Positions 34,555 through 43,790 of a DNA stretch of 59,955 nt are shown here, piece by piece. A model generated the notes under the pieces. That model saw only the letters and a program-made list of their open reading frames with translations. It was not told where the DNA came from and ran no database searches. The translations under genes and the position numbers were made by a program. The stretch comes from a virus. The stretch's first letter is position 1, and the number at the start of each line of letters is the position of its first letter. Where the stretch lies: positions 1 through 59,955 of the IMG/VR virus record IMGVR_UViG_3300042326_001912; one strand, 5' to 3'.

Positions 34555-37500
34555 CTATATATGACCAACTGGTCTAAAATAATATGTTGTGTTGGGCAAA
34601 AGACCAGTGACAGTAATGCTATGTGTTGTAGTTAGTTGAGTATTTTCTATTGTTGAATTTTGATAACCATAATTTGGATAAGTCGATGGAGATAAAACCT
34701 GTGTTGTTCCATATAAAACACGACTAGTTAATGGTATCTCACTTCGCCAAGTAACTGTTACTGATGTTGTTGTTCTTGCAGAATAATCAATGTTGTAAAT
34801 TAAAGGACTTGGAATAGTTGTAGGTGAAGGCGTTGGACTAGGAGTCGGGCTAGGCGATGGCGTTGGACTCGGTGTCGGTGAAGGCGTTGGACTAGGAGTC
34901 GGGCTTGGTGTAGGACTCGGTGTTGGGCTAGGCGTTGGCGATGGACTAGGAGTCGGGCTTGGACTCGGTGTAGGTGAAGGCGTTGGGCTTGGGCTTGGAC
35001 TAGGTGTTGGACTAGGCGTTGGACTTGGAGTCGGGCTAGGCGATGGCGATGGACTAGGTGTAGGACTAGGTGAAGGTGTAGGGCTAGGCGTTGGACTCGG
35101 TGTCGGTGAAGGCGTTGGACTAGGAGTCGGGCTTGGTGTAGGGCTCGGTGTAGGTGAAGGGGTTGGACTAGGGCTTGGAGTCGGGCTAGGCGATGGCGAT
35201 GGACTAGGTGTAGGACTCGGTGTAGGACTCGGTGTAGGTGAAGGGGTTGGACTAGGGCTTGGAGTCGGGCTAGGCGATGGCGATGGACTAGGTGTAGGAC
35301 TAGGTGAAGGTGTAGGGCTAGGCGTTGGACTCGGTGTCGGTGAAGGCGTTGGACTAGGAGTCGGGCTTGGTGTAGGGCTCGGTGTAGGTGAAGGGGTTGG
35401 ACTAGGGCTTGGAGTCGGGCTAGGCGATGGCGATGGACTAGGTGTAGGACTCGGTGTAGGACTCGGTGTAGGTGAAGGGGTTGGACTAGGGCTTGGAGTC
35501 GGGCTAGGCGATGGCGATGGACTAGGTGTAGGACTAGGTGAAGGTGTAGGGCTAGGCGTTGGACTCGGTGTCGGTGAAGGCGTTGGACTAGGAGTCGGGC
35601 TTGGACTCGGTGTAGGTGAAGGCGTTGGACTAGGAGTCGGGCTTGGCGTTGGGCTTGGAGTCGGGCTAGGCGATGGCGATGGACTAGGTGTAGGACTAGG
35701 TGAAGGTGTAGGGCTAGGCGTTGGACTCGGTGTCGGTGAAGGCGTTGGACTAGGAGTCGGGCTTGGTGTAGGACTCGGTGTTGGGCTAGGCGTTGGCGAT
35801 GGACTAGGAGTCGGGCTTGGACTCGGTGTAGGTGATGGACTAGGACTAGGTGAAGGCGATGGCGAAGGTGATGGACTCGGTGAAGGTGACGGACTGGGGC
35901 TAGGCGATGGACTAGGGCTTGGGGGCGATGGGGGCGATGGTGGTGGAGATGCAGGACAATATGGAAGAACAGTTACTGTTGCCGATCCAGAAAGCTCACT
36001 TTCTATTGTGTTTTGAAAAATTGTAACAGATGAAGTAACATTCGCCCCTAAACTCTGCCCTGTGCTATTAACAAAAGTATCGCTTGTTTCTAATTTTAAA
36101 TAACCATAAACTGTATCATTAATGTTTTCTGGTATTACATTTGCAACTTGAACAAGAGAATACTGAGACAACATAGTTCCACTTGCTATAGTAGTAGATG
36201 TTTGTGGAACATTTACACCACCAGTATTAACACTATAACTTATAGTAATTTGAACTTGACAACTTGATGCACCAATACAAAAATTAGATTCGCCATCCCC
36301 ACAAACTGTTCCACCACTAAGACACTCAGATCCAGGGCATCTACATGCACCATTTGAAAAACAACCAGCAGCACCACTGCCACATTGATTATTTGTCAAA
36401 TCTGCTGCATAAGTATTTGGAAGTTCTTCTTCTGTACATGCATTTGAGGTTATGGTTGATTCACAAAATCCTTTAGTTTTAAATGGTCCTGCACTACCAC
36501 TGTCAGACGGAAGACTATTTAAATATATCTTTTCACAACCAGTGCAACCACAAGATGAAGAAAATTTTGTCCACCCAAGAAAACAATCGCCAGTATTTGC
36601 ACCAGCAAAAGCTTCTGCATCTGCTTTTGTGCTAAAATAAAATGTATCGCCATCTTCAACTGATGGACTGGGATTAGATGTTAAAAGTGCAGTACATGCT
36701 GTTGAACATATTAAATAATCTTCAAAAGGACAATCGCCACAAATTTGACGATTACAAGTATTGCTACCAACTTGCATTCCAGTTGCACATGAACCAAATT
36801 GACTATTTGCTGGACCAACAGAATAACATGCTGGACTATCACCACCAGGAGTTGCAGCCCAAACTAAAGCATTACATTCTTGTTGTGGTAGATTATTAAG
36901 ACATTGACCACCACAACATGTTGCATTAGCTCCACAAGGAGCACACCCAGCACAATGTTCAGCAGTTCCAGTACTAACACACACCCCATCACAACATATT
37001 TGATTAGTCTGACATGGAACACCACACCCACCACAATTGTTCCAATCTGTGCCATTTACATTTATGCAAATACCTATTGATTCATTAAAAGGACAACATG
37101 TCCTTCCTGCTAGACAAGGCTCACAACCATTCCTTCCTGGTCCAGTACCACCACAATGTGCATCAGTTTGAAGTGTCACACATTGCCCATCGCAACATCC
37201 TTGCCCTGCTGGACAACACACCCCATTGCAACCTTCTTGCCCTGCTGGACAACAAACTCCATCGCTACATGACTCCATTGCTGCACAACATATTCCAACG
37301 CAACAAGGGCCAGCACATGGAGGGGCATCACATGCACCACAATGATTCTGGTCTTCATTAAGATTTGTACATACGCCATTACAACATGCATTAACTCCAT
37401 TGCAACTTGTTGGATTACAAGTAGTTGAAGTTGTTGGTGCAGCAGTACTTGAAGTTGAAGTTGAAGTACTAGTAGGTGCTGGTATACAATTATAAGTAAC

Positions 37501-38034
37501 TGTAGGTTGAGACACTTCGGTTGCACTAGCTGGTCGTTCTCCATCGCAAATACAACCGTACAAACATGTTGTGCCTTCCATATAATAATACATTCCTGGT
37601 GAAATTTCAGACAGATTAAAAGTGCAAGAACTAGGAGAACATAATGGTGCTTCAGTAGTTGATCCTTCAGCACAACCTTCAGTAGTCCATCCACAACCCA
37701 TATCACAATTAGTACCATTAGAAAGAAAACCAACAATCTGACATGTAGTACTTCCTTCAGCACAATTACCAGAACATGTTCCAGTAGAATATATTTGTCC
37801 TTGTGAGGTTGGCAAATTTGCAAGTATTGGATTTAAATTTTCATCTGATATTGGTGGTGGTGATACACTACAATTACAACCACCAACCCCATAAACCTTC
37901 AATTCTTCATTCTCTTCCCAAATTAAATTCCCATCTTTTTCTGTTGCAGTATAGGAACATGCCCCCAACAGTAAAAGTTCTCCCTCATAAGATGGTTTAA
38001 AGTTTATGTTTAATGGATCAATACAATTAGACAT
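34555..38034 (-). CDS. giant Cys-rich protein with very long (S/T)P stalk and FN3-like end
   Basis: 1,159 residues. Residues 1-~580 are Cys-rich; the part around 205-350 repeats the [20 protein letters not shown] / [17 protein letters not shown] pattern of 30937-34545, while the first 200 residues use different Cys spacings and a Thr/Ser linker. Residues ~585-690 form a beta domain without Cys clusters. Residues ~697-1,073 are a Ser-Pro/Thr-Pro stalk of ~376 residues, the longest here. The last ~85 residues ([20 protein letters not shown] ... [18 protein letters not shown]) are a fibronectin-III-like domain, not the RLTDDY anchor of the two neighbours. GGAGATTAAAAA precedes the ATG. Likely a virion adhesin; partner unknown. 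Confidence 0.75.
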   Translation of the reverse strand: MSNCIDPLNINFKPSYEGELLLLGACSYTATEKDGNLIWEENEELKVYGVGGCNCSVSPPPISDENLNPILANLPTSQGQIYSTGTCSGNCAEGSTTCQIVGFLSNGTNCDMGCGWTTEGCAEGSTTEAPLCSPSSCTFNLSEISPGMYYYMEGTTCLYGCICDGERPASATEVSQPTVTYNCIPAPTSTSTSTSSTAAPTTSTTCNPTSCNGVNACCNGVCTNLNEDQNHCGACDAPPCAGPCCVGICCAAMESCSDGVCCPAGQEGCNGVCCPAGQGCCDGQCVTLQTDAHCGGTGPGRNGCEPCLAGRTCCPFNESIGICINVNGTDWNNCGGCGVPCQTNQICCDGVCVSTGTAEHCAGCAPCGANATCCGGQCLNNLPQQECNALVWAATPGGDSPACYSVGPANSQFGSCATGMQVGSNTCNRQICGDCPFEDYLICSTACTALLTSNPSPSVEDGDTFYFSTKADAEAFAGANTGDCFLGWTKFSSSCGCTGCEKIYLNSLPSDSGSAGPFKTKGFCESTITSNACTEEELPNTYAADLTNNQCGSGAAGCFSNGACRCPGSECLSGGTVCGDGESNFCIGASSCQVQITISYSVNTGGVNVPQTSTTIASGTMLSQYSLVQVANVIPENINDTVYGYLKLETSDTFVNSTGQSLGANVTSSVTIFQNTIESELSGSATVTVLPYCPASPPPSPPSPPSPSPSPSPSPSPSPSPSPSPSPSPSPSPSPTPSPSPTPSPSPTPSPTPSPTPSPTPSPTPSPTPSPTPSPTPSPSPTPSPSPSPSPTPSPTPSPTPSPTPSPTPSPSPTPSPTPSPTPSPTPSPTPSPSPTPSPSPSPSPTPSPSPTPSPTPSPTPSPTPSPSPSPSPTPSPSPTPSPTPSPTPSPTPSPTPSPTPSPTPSPTPSPSPTPSPSPSPSPTPSPSPTPSPTPSPTPSPTPSPSPSPSPTPSPSPTPSPTPSPTPSPTPSPTPSPTPSPTPSPTPSPSPTPSPSPSPSPTPSPTPSPTPSPSPSPTPSPTPSPSPTPSPSPTPSPTPSPTPSPTPSPTPSPTPSPTPSPSPTPSPTPSPTTIPSPLIYNIDYSARTTTSVTVTWRSEIPLTSRVLYGTTQVLSPSTYPNYGYQNSTIENTQLTTTHSITVTGLLPNTTYYFRPVGHI
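34815..35945 (-). repeat. long (S/T)P coding repeat with higher-order units
   Basis: About 1.13 kb of 6-base units encoding (S/T)P. A mark sequence, cgatggcgatggactaggtg, recurs at 35041, 35275, 35509 and 35671, giving spacings of 234, 234 and 162 bases, so the array grew by duplication of large blocks and not only by single-unit slippage. Confidence 0.9.
35041..35508 (-). repeat. two identical 234-base tandem copies
   Basis: 35041-35274 and 35275-35508 are identical by base-by-base reading. Each codes for 78 residues of (S/T)P. Because the third base of these codons is free to vary, identity over 234 bases points to a very recent duplication or active homogenisation, or to an assembly artefact. 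Confidence 0.85.
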
Positions 38035-38037
38035 TTT

Positions 38038-40038
38038 TTAATCTCCAAATGCTGGCGTGATAATTAAATTGCCAACACTAATTGTCACAGTATGACCACT
38101 AGGAAAAATAGATCTAATTTCATAAGACCATCTTCCAGCACCAATACTTTGTAAGTTTGTGCTGCTAAGTTCAAGTCTTAAAGTTTTGCTATCAATATAA
38201 GAAATTGTCTTTGAAAAATTTATTTTGCCATCAACATAAAACATTGATGTTACTTCACTTAAATTTGGATAATCATCAGAAATAAAGTTTATACCCCTAC
38301 CATCTATTGCATAATAATCATCTGTTAATCTTAAGTCTAATGTTTCGCCAGCATTATATTTTATGTTGTTTTCTGGTATAGCAACTGGCGTTGGGCTAGG
38401 CGTAGGAGTCGGTACTGGCGTTGGTGTAGGCGTTGGCGTAGGAGTCGGTGTTGGACTCGGTGTAGGCGTTGGTGTTGGCGTAGGAGTCGGTACTGGCGTT
38501 GGTGTAGGCGTTGGCGTAGGAGTCGGTGTTGGACTCGGTGTAGGCGTTGGTGTTGGCGTAGGAGTCGGTGTTGGACTCGGTGTAGGCGTTGGTGTTGGCG
38601 TAGGAGTCGGTGTTGGTGTTGGTGTTGGTGTTGGTGTAGGCGTAGGTGTTGGACTAGGAGTCGGACTAGGTGTTGGCGTAGGAGTCGGGGTGGGAGTTGC
38701 ACCACCCAAACTTCTAAATCCAGCTTGATAATATAATTTTCCATCTATAGTTAATGTTGGCTGGCTTATTCTTGGGTCTGTAACACTAATTGAATAAATA
38801 GTAGGTGTCGATGGTGTGGTTGATGATGCACTATCATAAGCCTTTATCTTCATTAAAGATGCAACTCTATCTATTCTTGCAGCTATACCATCAAATCTTC
38901 CTCCAGCAAAAACCAAACCTATAATTTTTTTAACGCCATTAATAACTTTAACTAATGCAGATCCAGAATCTCCAGAAAAAACTGGCCAAAAAGAATTATT
39001 ATAACTAGGCTGATATTTAAATTGTATGCAATCAGAATATGAAACTCCAGAAACACTAGATCCTCTTATATCGTCATAACCAATTGTAGTTGAAAAACCT
39101 ATAGATTGTATTTGTAATTTACAAGTATTCCAACCTTTTGGGCCAGTAGTTCTACCAGTACTATAAACTTCTGTTGGATTAAATAGTAAATCATCTATCT
39201 CTTCTGTTGTTGCAAAAGGATATTCTAAAGAATAACTATCTGGATTAGTTGTTGGGGTATGAATATGATTAATATGACTTATATTTTCTGGATAATAAAG
39301 TGCAGCATCAATATAGTTAGCATTTGTTAAACTAACTGGATAATATCTTTTAGTAGAACCTATACGGATAACTTTTTTAGTGCTGTCATTATCAAAACTA
39401 AAAAGTCCTGGTCTATGTTTTTTTTTGTCAATAAACCATTCTAATTCATCATAAATATTATATGTATAATCTAATTCTTTTTGTGTGTCTCTATCTGATG
39501 CAATTATGAAGTCTGAAATTGCAACATGTGCATTAGTAACACCAACAACTTTATTGTCTATTTCATCTGTTGCCCAAAAACCAAGCGTTCCAACATTAGT
39601 GTTTATATAAGGTTTTGTTGTAAACCAACTCCCAGAATATTTATCTGGAAAACGAGATATTTCTTGACCACCTTGAAATGGTGTTATCATACCATAACTA
39701 CCACTTAATCTAGTAACATTTGTATTTGTAGAAGTAAAATTAAAATATTCTAGTGGTTGACCATATAAATCGTTGTAGCAAGCTAAACCTTTTATGGGTT
39801 CTGATTCTACAACATCTGTTATTATGTCAATACCATCTACACGAATAGTTTTTGGAAGTATTTCATTGTTTCCTAACTCATTTTCATTTAATTTTTTTAT
39901 TACATTAAAAACAACCCCAACTTTTCCAGTGTTAATATTATTTGTATGTTTAAAACCAAAAGAAACACCATGAACATCATCTGGTGTTAAGTCATATAAT
40001 TCTTGTATTTTATTCTTTATCTCATCAGTTAACTTCAT
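38038..40038 (-). CDS. trypsin-like serine protease with Pro-rich stalk and C-terminal anchor
   Basis: 666 residues from the ATG at 40036-40038 ([20 protein letters not shown]) after TTGGGAATAATA; a TTG 12 bases earlier is less likely. Residues ~1-90 look like a bacterial protease prodomain ([20 protein letters not shown]). The trypsin fold follows with all three catalytic residues visible: His171 in [10 protein letters not shown], Asp244 in NYIDAALY and Ser358 in [10 protein letters not shown]. Residues ~445-550 are a Thr/Ser-Pro stalk. The C-terminal ~100 residues ([19 protein letters not shown] ... [16 protein letters not shown] ... [16 protein letters not shown]) match the end of 30937-34545. 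The enzyme is therefore probably mounted on the particle. Targets could be host surface proteins or other virion proteins; the sequence does not say which. Confidence 0.85.
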   Translation of the reverse strand: MKLTDEIKNKIQELYDLTPDDVHGVSFGFKHTNNINTGKVGVVFNVIKKLNENELGNNEILPKTIRVDGIDIITDVVESEPIKGLACYNDLYGQPLEYFNFTSTNTNVTRLSGSYGMITPFQGGQEISRFPDKYSGSWFTTKPYINTNVGTLGFWATDEIDNKVVGVTNAHVAISDFIIASDRDTQKELDYTYNIYDELEWFIDKKKHRPGLFSFDNDSTKKVIRIGSTKRYYPVSLTNANYIDAALYYPENISHINHIHTPTTNPDSYSLEYPFATTEEIDDLLFNPTEVYSTGRTTGPKGWNTCKLQIQSIGFSTTIGYDDIRGSSVSGVSYSDCIQFKYQPSYNNSFWPVFSGDSGSALVKVINGVKKIIGLVFAGGRFDGIAARIDRVASLMKIKAYDSASSTTPSTPTIYSISVTDPRISQPTLTIDGKLYYQAGFRSLGGATPTPTPTPTPSPTPSPTPTPTPTPTPTPTPTPTPTPTPTPSPTPTPTPTPTPTPSPTPTPTPTPTPTPVPTPTPTPTPTPSPTPTPTPTPTPTPVPTPTPSPTPVAIPENNIKYNAGETLDLRLTDDYYAIDGRGINFISDDYPNLSEVTSMFYVDGKINFSKTISYIDSKTLRLELSSTNLQSIGAGRWSYEIRSIFPSGHTVTISVGNLIITPAFGD
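38384..38700 (-). repeat. Thr-Pro coding repeat of the protease stalk
   Basis: About 315 bases of 6-base units encoding (T/S/V)P. Two identical 78-base copies lie at 38401-38478 and 38479-38556, with a partial third copy after them. 78 bases is one third of the 234-base block in the neighbouring gene. Confidence 0.9.
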
Positions 40039-40040
40039 TA

Positions 40041-40325
40041 TTATTCCCAAGCAATATAAATTACACTCATGCTTGAAGATGGACTAGTTCCATCAGAAGG
40101 CATTGTTTCAGAACAAGTATTAGCATCTAAAACCCAAGTAGCTATTTGATTAATAGTTTGCATTTTATAAACACATCTCCCATAACAATCAGCACATTCT
40201 ATGAGCAACAACGAAGCTGCATTTACTGCTGCACCAACATAATTTGGTGGATAAACAGCACCTTGATCTGGAGCACAATCACATGCCATAAACAAACCCA
40301 CTTGTATATATGTAAGTACACTCAT
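40041..40325 (-). CDS. small Cys-containing protein upstream of the protease
   Basis: 94 residues from the ATG at 40325, or 82 from the second ATG ([20 protein letters not shown]); neither has a good ribosome site, so the start is uncertain. Cys pairs occur in [12 protein letters not shown] and NTC. A short hydrophobic stretch ([12 protein letters not shown]) is too short to be a clear membrane helix. The stop lies 2 bases before the protease ATG, so the two are probably co-translated. No family recognised. It could be a small tail or fibre accessory protein that adds to the Cys-rich theme of this region. Confidence 0.5.
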   Translation of the reverse strand: MSVLTYIQVGLFMACDCAPDQGAVYPPNYVGAAVNAASLLLIECADCYGRCVYKMQTINQIATWVLDANTCSETMPSDGTSPSSSMSVIYIAWE

Positions 40326-40328
40326 TGC

Positions 40329-40344
40329 TATTTAATACAGTGTA
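40329..40344 (-). promoter_or_regulatory. AATACAGTGTATT palindrome in the gap before 40041-40325
   Basis: AATACA G TGTATT (40334-40346) is a perfect inverted repeat with 6-base arms, 9 bases before the first ATG. It also resembles the TAATACACC motif found at other junctions (one strand reads TGTATTAAAT). It may be an operator or a promoter; the evidence is only the sequence symmetry and the 57-base gap around it. Confidence 0.25.
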
Positions 40345-40381
40345 TTGTACAGCAACAATGGTGTCGTTTGTGTAAATAATC

Positions 40382-40669
40382 TCATTCTGCATTGGCAGTT
40401 TCCTTTTTATTCCTTTTGAGTTCGTGTAATTCCCTAGTGTTCAACAATATCTGATTAAGTATGTCCATAGTGTTTTCTTGGCTTTTGACCACACTTTCTA
40501 GACCATTTTCCAACCTATCTATAAATTTGATGTGTCTATCATGCAAAGGAAGGATGATCTTCTCACCCAACCAAGTAGATGCTCTATAGGTTGTCCAAAC
40601 AAAGAATATTAAAAAGCTGCAAGAAACACCTAATCGTTCAATTAATAGGATAAAGTCTTTATCATCCAT
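40382..40669 (-). CDS. small membrane protein with coiled coil, holin candidate
   Basis: 95 residues from the ATG at 40667-40669 (MDDKDFILLIERLGVSCSFL), which has GGGGG 8 bases upstream; a TTG 15 bases before is a poorer start. One transmembrane helix (GVSCSFLIFFVWTTYRA, residues ~14-30) is followed by an amphipathic helical region with a coiled-coil look (FIDRLENGLESVVKSQENTM) and a charged end (KRNKKETANAE). Small phage proteins of this form are often annotated as holin-like. No endolysin is nearby in the window, so the lysis role is uncertain; a membrane-anchored assembly factor is also possible. Confidence 0.55.
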   Translation of the reverse strand: MDDKDFILLIERLGVSCSFLIFFVWTTYRASTWLGEKIILPLHDRHIKFIDRLENGLESVVKSQENTMDILNQILLNTRELHELKRNKKETANAE

Positions 40670-40704
40670 TGTTCTAACCCCCAAATAATGTAGTTGTGCC
40701 TACA

Positions 40705-41265
40705 TTAAATTACACCTGTCACTCCAACTTCTGTGGCATTCTCTACTACCTTTCTTTTTTCTGCAAAGGTGCTAGCTAAGATTGAACGAGCTTGACCATA
40801 TTCTAAAAGAACAGCGGTCATTTCTTCTATAGACGAGAAAACAACAGGCGTATTATCCATGCTAATTAGGTTGGGAAGTTCTAGGCCCAATGCTGCTGCC
40901 TCTTTTGCAAGAGAAAATACACCCACAAGAAGTGCCACATCAGAAGGTGAAATGCCTAAACGATAGCCACGACCAGAATCCCAACCAACTTTTTCTAAAG
41001 CTGCCCATTCATTGTCTATATTTTGAAATGACCACGCCTTTGCTTGAGAGAGAGCATCTGGAGGTGCAGCAGCTATATAATCCCATGTTTGATCAGCAAG
41101 CTTAGATATAAATTTGCCAATTTCTGAGTCAAGTAAAACTGGCATGGTTATATTTCTTGAAACACCATCTGAATTTGTTTTAATCAGATTGATGTTGTAT
41201 ATGTCCTCTGTTGCTATTCCAGAGTTATCTATCCTATTTGTCAGTATGATACTTAAGCTTAACAT
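40705..41265 (-). CDS. fibre-associated protein, possible tail-fibre chaperone
   Basis: 186 residues, starting MLSLSIILTNRIDNSGIATE. It has a beta-rich N-terminus (NLIKTNSDGVSRNITMPVLL), then a helical middle (TWDYIAAAPPDALSQAKAWS) and helical end (LLEYGQARSILASTFAEKRK). There is no Cys cluster, membrane helix or enzymatic motif. It follows three tail-collar proteins by 8 bases with AGGAG before the ATG. Proteins encoded just after receptor-binding fibres are often assembly chaperones, and the short C-terminal helices with repeated Ala/Arg would fit, but I do not recognise a family. Confidence 0.45.
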   Translation of the reverse strand: MLSLSIILTNRIDNSGIATEDIYNINLIKTNSDGVSRNITMPVLLDSEIGKFISKLADQTWDYIAAAPPDALSQAKAWSFQNIDNEWAALEKVGWDSGRGYRLGISPSDVALLVGVFSLAKEAAALGLELPNLISMDNTPVVFSSIEEMTAVLLEYGQARSILASTFAEKRKVVENATEVGVTGVI

Positions 41266-41273
41266 TTTTGCTC

Positions 41274-41957
41274 CTATGCTTTTATGATGAAATTAACAAC
41301 TATCGCTGGTGGAATAATCCCGAATGCAGTTCCACCTCCAGTACTGGAATTTGTAACTGTATGATTATGATTAGCACTTTCAGTTCCAGTAGTAGTACCA
41401 TGACTATGATCTTGATGTGCTCCTTGCGTATTAGGGGTTCCATTAGCACTTCTATTCGTGCCATCTCTTAAGCCATATGATCCAAACGATCCCACATTTC
41501 TTCCCCAACCATGCGTATGATCAGCAGACACTGTACCACTTGTTCCTGAGTGTGTATGATTAGCGGTTTGCGTTCCTACTGTGGCTGTATGAGTATGAGA
41601 AGCCATATTAGCTTCAGATAGTGTTGCGGTTTCTGCTCCTACATTTGACCCTAAAGTTCTAGTGGTTAAAGAAGTGCCTGTTCCTGCACAAATTGGAATC
41701 CTGCCTCTCATATCAGGCAAAGTAAAAGTGTCATTAGAATTGCCAGCACCAAAAGTTGTTCCTATTACTTTAAATAAATCGCCATAAGCTTTTCTGCTAA
41801 CAGTACTTCCATTGCATAAAAGCCATCCGTTAGGAACTACAGATCCAGCAAAAAATCTTATAACACCAATAGGAGTAATGGATGATTGTAAACCTTGAAA
41901 GGAGCTACCTTTAGGGGAGTTAGTTGGTATCGAATTATAAGAAAAAGATCCAGCCAA
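41274..41957 (-). CDS. tail collar domain protein, copy 3
   Basis: 227 residues. N-terminal arm (SFSYNSIPTNSPKGSSFQGL), then a phage tail-collar domain (FFAGSVVPNGWLLCNGSTVS, 'YGDLFKVIGTTFG', 'FTLPDMRGRIPI'), then His/Thr-rich tip repeats (SHTHTATVGTQTANHTHSGT, 'DHSHGTTTGTESANHNHTV') and the end FGIIPPAIVVNFIIKA. This is the MdpB/microcystin-dependent type found in phage receptor-binding fibres; the HxH pairs may bind metal inside a trimer, as in T4 short fibre tips. The start codon is TTG (41955-41957), with AGGTGA upstream, and the same junction is present before copy 2. Differs from the other copies mostly in the tip region. Confidence 0.85.
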   Translation of the reverse strand: MAGSFSYNSIPTNSPKGSSFQGLQSSITPIGVIRFFAGSVVPNGWLLCNGSTVSRKAYGDLFKVIGTTFGAGNSNDTFTLPDMRGRIPICAGTGTSLTTRTLGSNVGAETATLSEANMASHTHTATVGTQTANHTHSGTSGTVSADHTHGWGRNVGSFGSYGLRDGTNRSANGTPNTQGAHQDHSHGTTTGTESANHNHTVTNSSTGGGTAFGIIPPAIVVNFIIKA

Positions 41958-41964
41958 TTTTCAC

Positions 41965-42648
41965 CTATATCTTTATAATAAAATTAACAACTATGGATGG
42001 AGGCATAATACCAAATGCTGTTCCACTTCCAGTATTAGAATTAGACACCGAATGGTTATGGGTAGCACTTTCTGTTCCTGTCGTAGTAGCATGAGTATGG
42101 TTTTGCTGAATGCCACCAGTATTAGGTTGACCAGAACTACTAGCTGTTCCTGAGTCCATTAACCCATATGAACCAGATGTACCCGCAGTATGAGAAAAGT
42201 TGTGTACATGATTTGCACTTTCACCTCCACTTGTTCCTGTGTGTGTATGCGTAACACTTTCTGTTCCTACTGTAGTTGCATGTGTGTGAGAAGGCAAATT
42301 GGTTTCTGCTAATGTCGCTGTTTCTGAACCAAGAGTTGCTGCTAATGTCCTTGTGGTTAAACCAGAACCAGAACCAACACCAATAGGTAGTCTGCCTCTC
42401 ATGTCTGGTAAAGTAAATGTACTATTAGAATTTCCAGAACCATAAGTAGTGCCTATAATTTTAAATAAATCGCTAAAAGCTACTCTACTCACAATACTTC
42501 CATCACAAATCAACCATCCAATTGGAGCAACAGAACCAGCAAACATTTCTATTACACCAGTCGGTATGATTGGTGTTTTTATAGGCTCAAAAGAACTACC
42601 TTTAGGGAAGTTAGTGGGTATCGAATTATAAGAAAAAGATCCAGCCAA
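41965..42648 (-). CDS. tail collar domain protein, copy 2
   Basis: 227 residues, same architecture as the copies on each side: arm (SFSYNSIPTNFPKGSSFEPI), collar domain (MFAGSVAPIGWLICDGSIVS, FTLPDMRGRLPIGVGSGSGL), His-rich tip (SHTHATTVGTESVTHTHTGT) and FGIMPPSIVVNFIIKI at the end. The start is TTG at 42646-42648 preceded by AGGTGAAAA, the same as in copy 3. The bases around the two junctions (about 41930-41985 and 42622-42675) are almost identical, including the A/T-rich end of the preceding gene, which indicates duplication of a unit spanning the gene boundary. Likely a receptor-binding or fibre-tip protein. Confidence 0.85.
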   Translation of the reverse strand: MAGSFSYNSIPTNFPKGSSFEPIKTPIIPTGVIEMFAGSVAPIGWLICDGSIVSRVAFSDLFKIIGTTYGSGNSNSTFTLPDMRGRLPIGVGSGSGLTTRTLAATLGSETATLAETNLPSHTHATTVGTESVTHTHTGTSGGESANHVHNFSHTAGTSGSYGLMDSGTASSSGQPNTGGIQQNHTHATTTGTESATHNHSVSNSNTGSGTAFGIMPPSIVVNFIIKI

Positions 42649-42655
42649 TTTTCAC

Positions 42656-43342
42656 CTATATCTTTATAATAAAATTAATAGCTATTGATGGGGGCATAAT
42701 TCCAAATGGCGTTCCACTACCTGTGTTTGAATTGGTAACTGTATGTGTATGCGTAGCACTTTGAGTTCCGAATGTAGTTGAATGAGTATGACCAACAGAA
42801 TTACCACCTGTTTGCGGTGTTCCCGAACTACTAGCAGTAAGCGAATCTATAATACCATTTGTAGCTCCAGTAGTTCCTATCGGTAAACCATAGCTATGTG
42901 TATGATTTACACTTTGACCACCGCTTGTACCTGTGTGAGTATGATTAGCACTTTGTGTTCCAACTGTAGCGGTATGGGTATGTGGTGGAAGATTTGTTTG
43001 TGCTAATGTTACTGTCTCTGCACCCAAATTCGCCCCTAAAGTTCTAGTTGTCAAAGATGTGCCTGTTCCAGCACCTATGGGTAATCGCCCTCTCATATCT
43101 GGTAATGCAAATGTAGTATTGGAATTGCCAGCCCCATATGTGGTTCCAATAACTTTAAATAAATCGCCATAAGTCTTTCTACTAACAGTACTTCCATCAC
43201 ATATAAGCCACCCATTTGGAGCAGTAGAACCAGCAAACATTTGAATAATACCAGACGATATAGTAGTTTCTTGGACTGCTTGAAACGCAGAACCCTTTGG
43301 CGAATTGCTTGGTATCATGCCATAGTTAAACGCTCCAGCCAT
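42656..43342 (-). CDS. tail collar domain protein, copy 1
   Basis: 228 residues from the ATG at 43340-43342 (MAGAFNYGMIPSNSPKGSAF). This start aligns with the MAGSFSYN starts of copies 2 and 3, and TAATG makes it overlap the previous stop by 1 base; an earlier in-frame start would add 8 residues and overlap the upstream gene. Collar domain MFAGSTAPNGWLICDGSTVS and FALPDMRGRLPIGAGTGTSL; His-rich tip (PHTHTATVGTQSANHTHTGT); C-terminus FGIMPPSIAINFIIKI. It is the only copy with an ATG start, so it is perhaps the best translated. Likely forms homo- or heterotrimers with copies 2 and 3. Confidence 0.85.
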   Translation of the reverse strand: MAGAFNYGMIPSNSPKGSAFQAVQETTISSGIIQMFAGSTAPNGWLICDGSTVSRKTYGDLFKVIGTTYGAGNSNTTFALPDMRGRLPIGAGTGTSLTTRTLGANLGAETVTLAQTNLPPHTHTATVGTQSANHTHTGTSGGQSVNHTHSYGLPIGTTGATNGIIDSLTASSSGTPQTGGNSVGHTHSTTFGTQSATHTHTVTNSNTGSGTPFGIMPPSIAINFIIKI

Positions 43343-43788
43343 TAATAACTTCCCCCCATTACACAAACTTGCAATGCAGTAGTGCTAGCGGTAGTAGTAA
43401 CACTAACGGAGGCAAAAAGTTTAAATGTAGATGGTAAAACAAGAGGGTTGGCAAAAGTCAATGTAGTAGTAAATCCAGCAACAGTAGTTGAAGGAGTTAC
43501 AGCGGTCACAAGTATTTCTGTAAACAAATAAGCTGTAGTGCCATCCCATACCCATATGCCTACGATATTACCAGCGGTAGGTGCAGTAAAAGAAGTAGAA
43601 CAAGCATTGACTTGGATGCTATCAATTCTTAGGCCATTGGTAGAAGTCGGCACAACTTCGATGATGTTAGCTGCTGCAAGGCTAGCCGTTGCTGTTGGGC
43701 CTCTAGTTGTACATGCTGTTTGTGCTGCAAGTGTTTTTGCAACAAAGTATGGGGCTTGAGGAAAAATAGGTGTTGATGTCACTGGCAT
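43342..43788 (-). CDS. small beta-rich virion protein
   Basis: 148 residues, Thr/Ala/Val-rich with almost no charge: 'AAQTACTTRGPTATASLAAA', 'GLRIDSIQVNACSTSFTAPT', 'GIWVWDGTTAYLFTEI', 'TFANPLVLPSTFKLFASVSV'. The alternating pattern of strands suggests a beta sandwich. TGGAGG precedes the ATG, and its stop overlaps the start of collar copy 1 (TAATG). I do not recognise a family. The lack of charged residues and its position between collagen-like and collar fibres suggest a surface or fibre-associated protein. Confidence 0.6.
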   Translation of the reverse strand: MPVTSTPIFPQAPYFVAKTLAAQTACTTRGPTATASLAAANIIEVVPTSTNGLRIDSIQVNACSTSFTAPTAGNIVGIWVWDGTTAYLFTEILVTAVTPSTTVAGFTTTLTFANPLVLPSTFKLFASVSVTTTASTTALQVCVMGGSY

Positions 43789-43790
43789 AG

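Noticed and set aside
31645-35945. CRISPR-like or satellite arrays in the G-rich repeats
   Set aside because: The units are 6 bases and keep a frame encoding (S/T)P; there are no spacers.
38363-38728. Open frame on the plus strand coding for Gly-Val repeats, and similar plus-strand frames over the collagen region
   Set aside because: They are antisense to the (T/S)P and X-Q-G repeats, have no ribosome site and arise from repeat composition.
40686-40707. Terminator after 40705-41265
   Set aside because: TAATGTAG/CTACATTA is an 8-bp A/T-rich stem with no T run after it; it overlaps the gene end.
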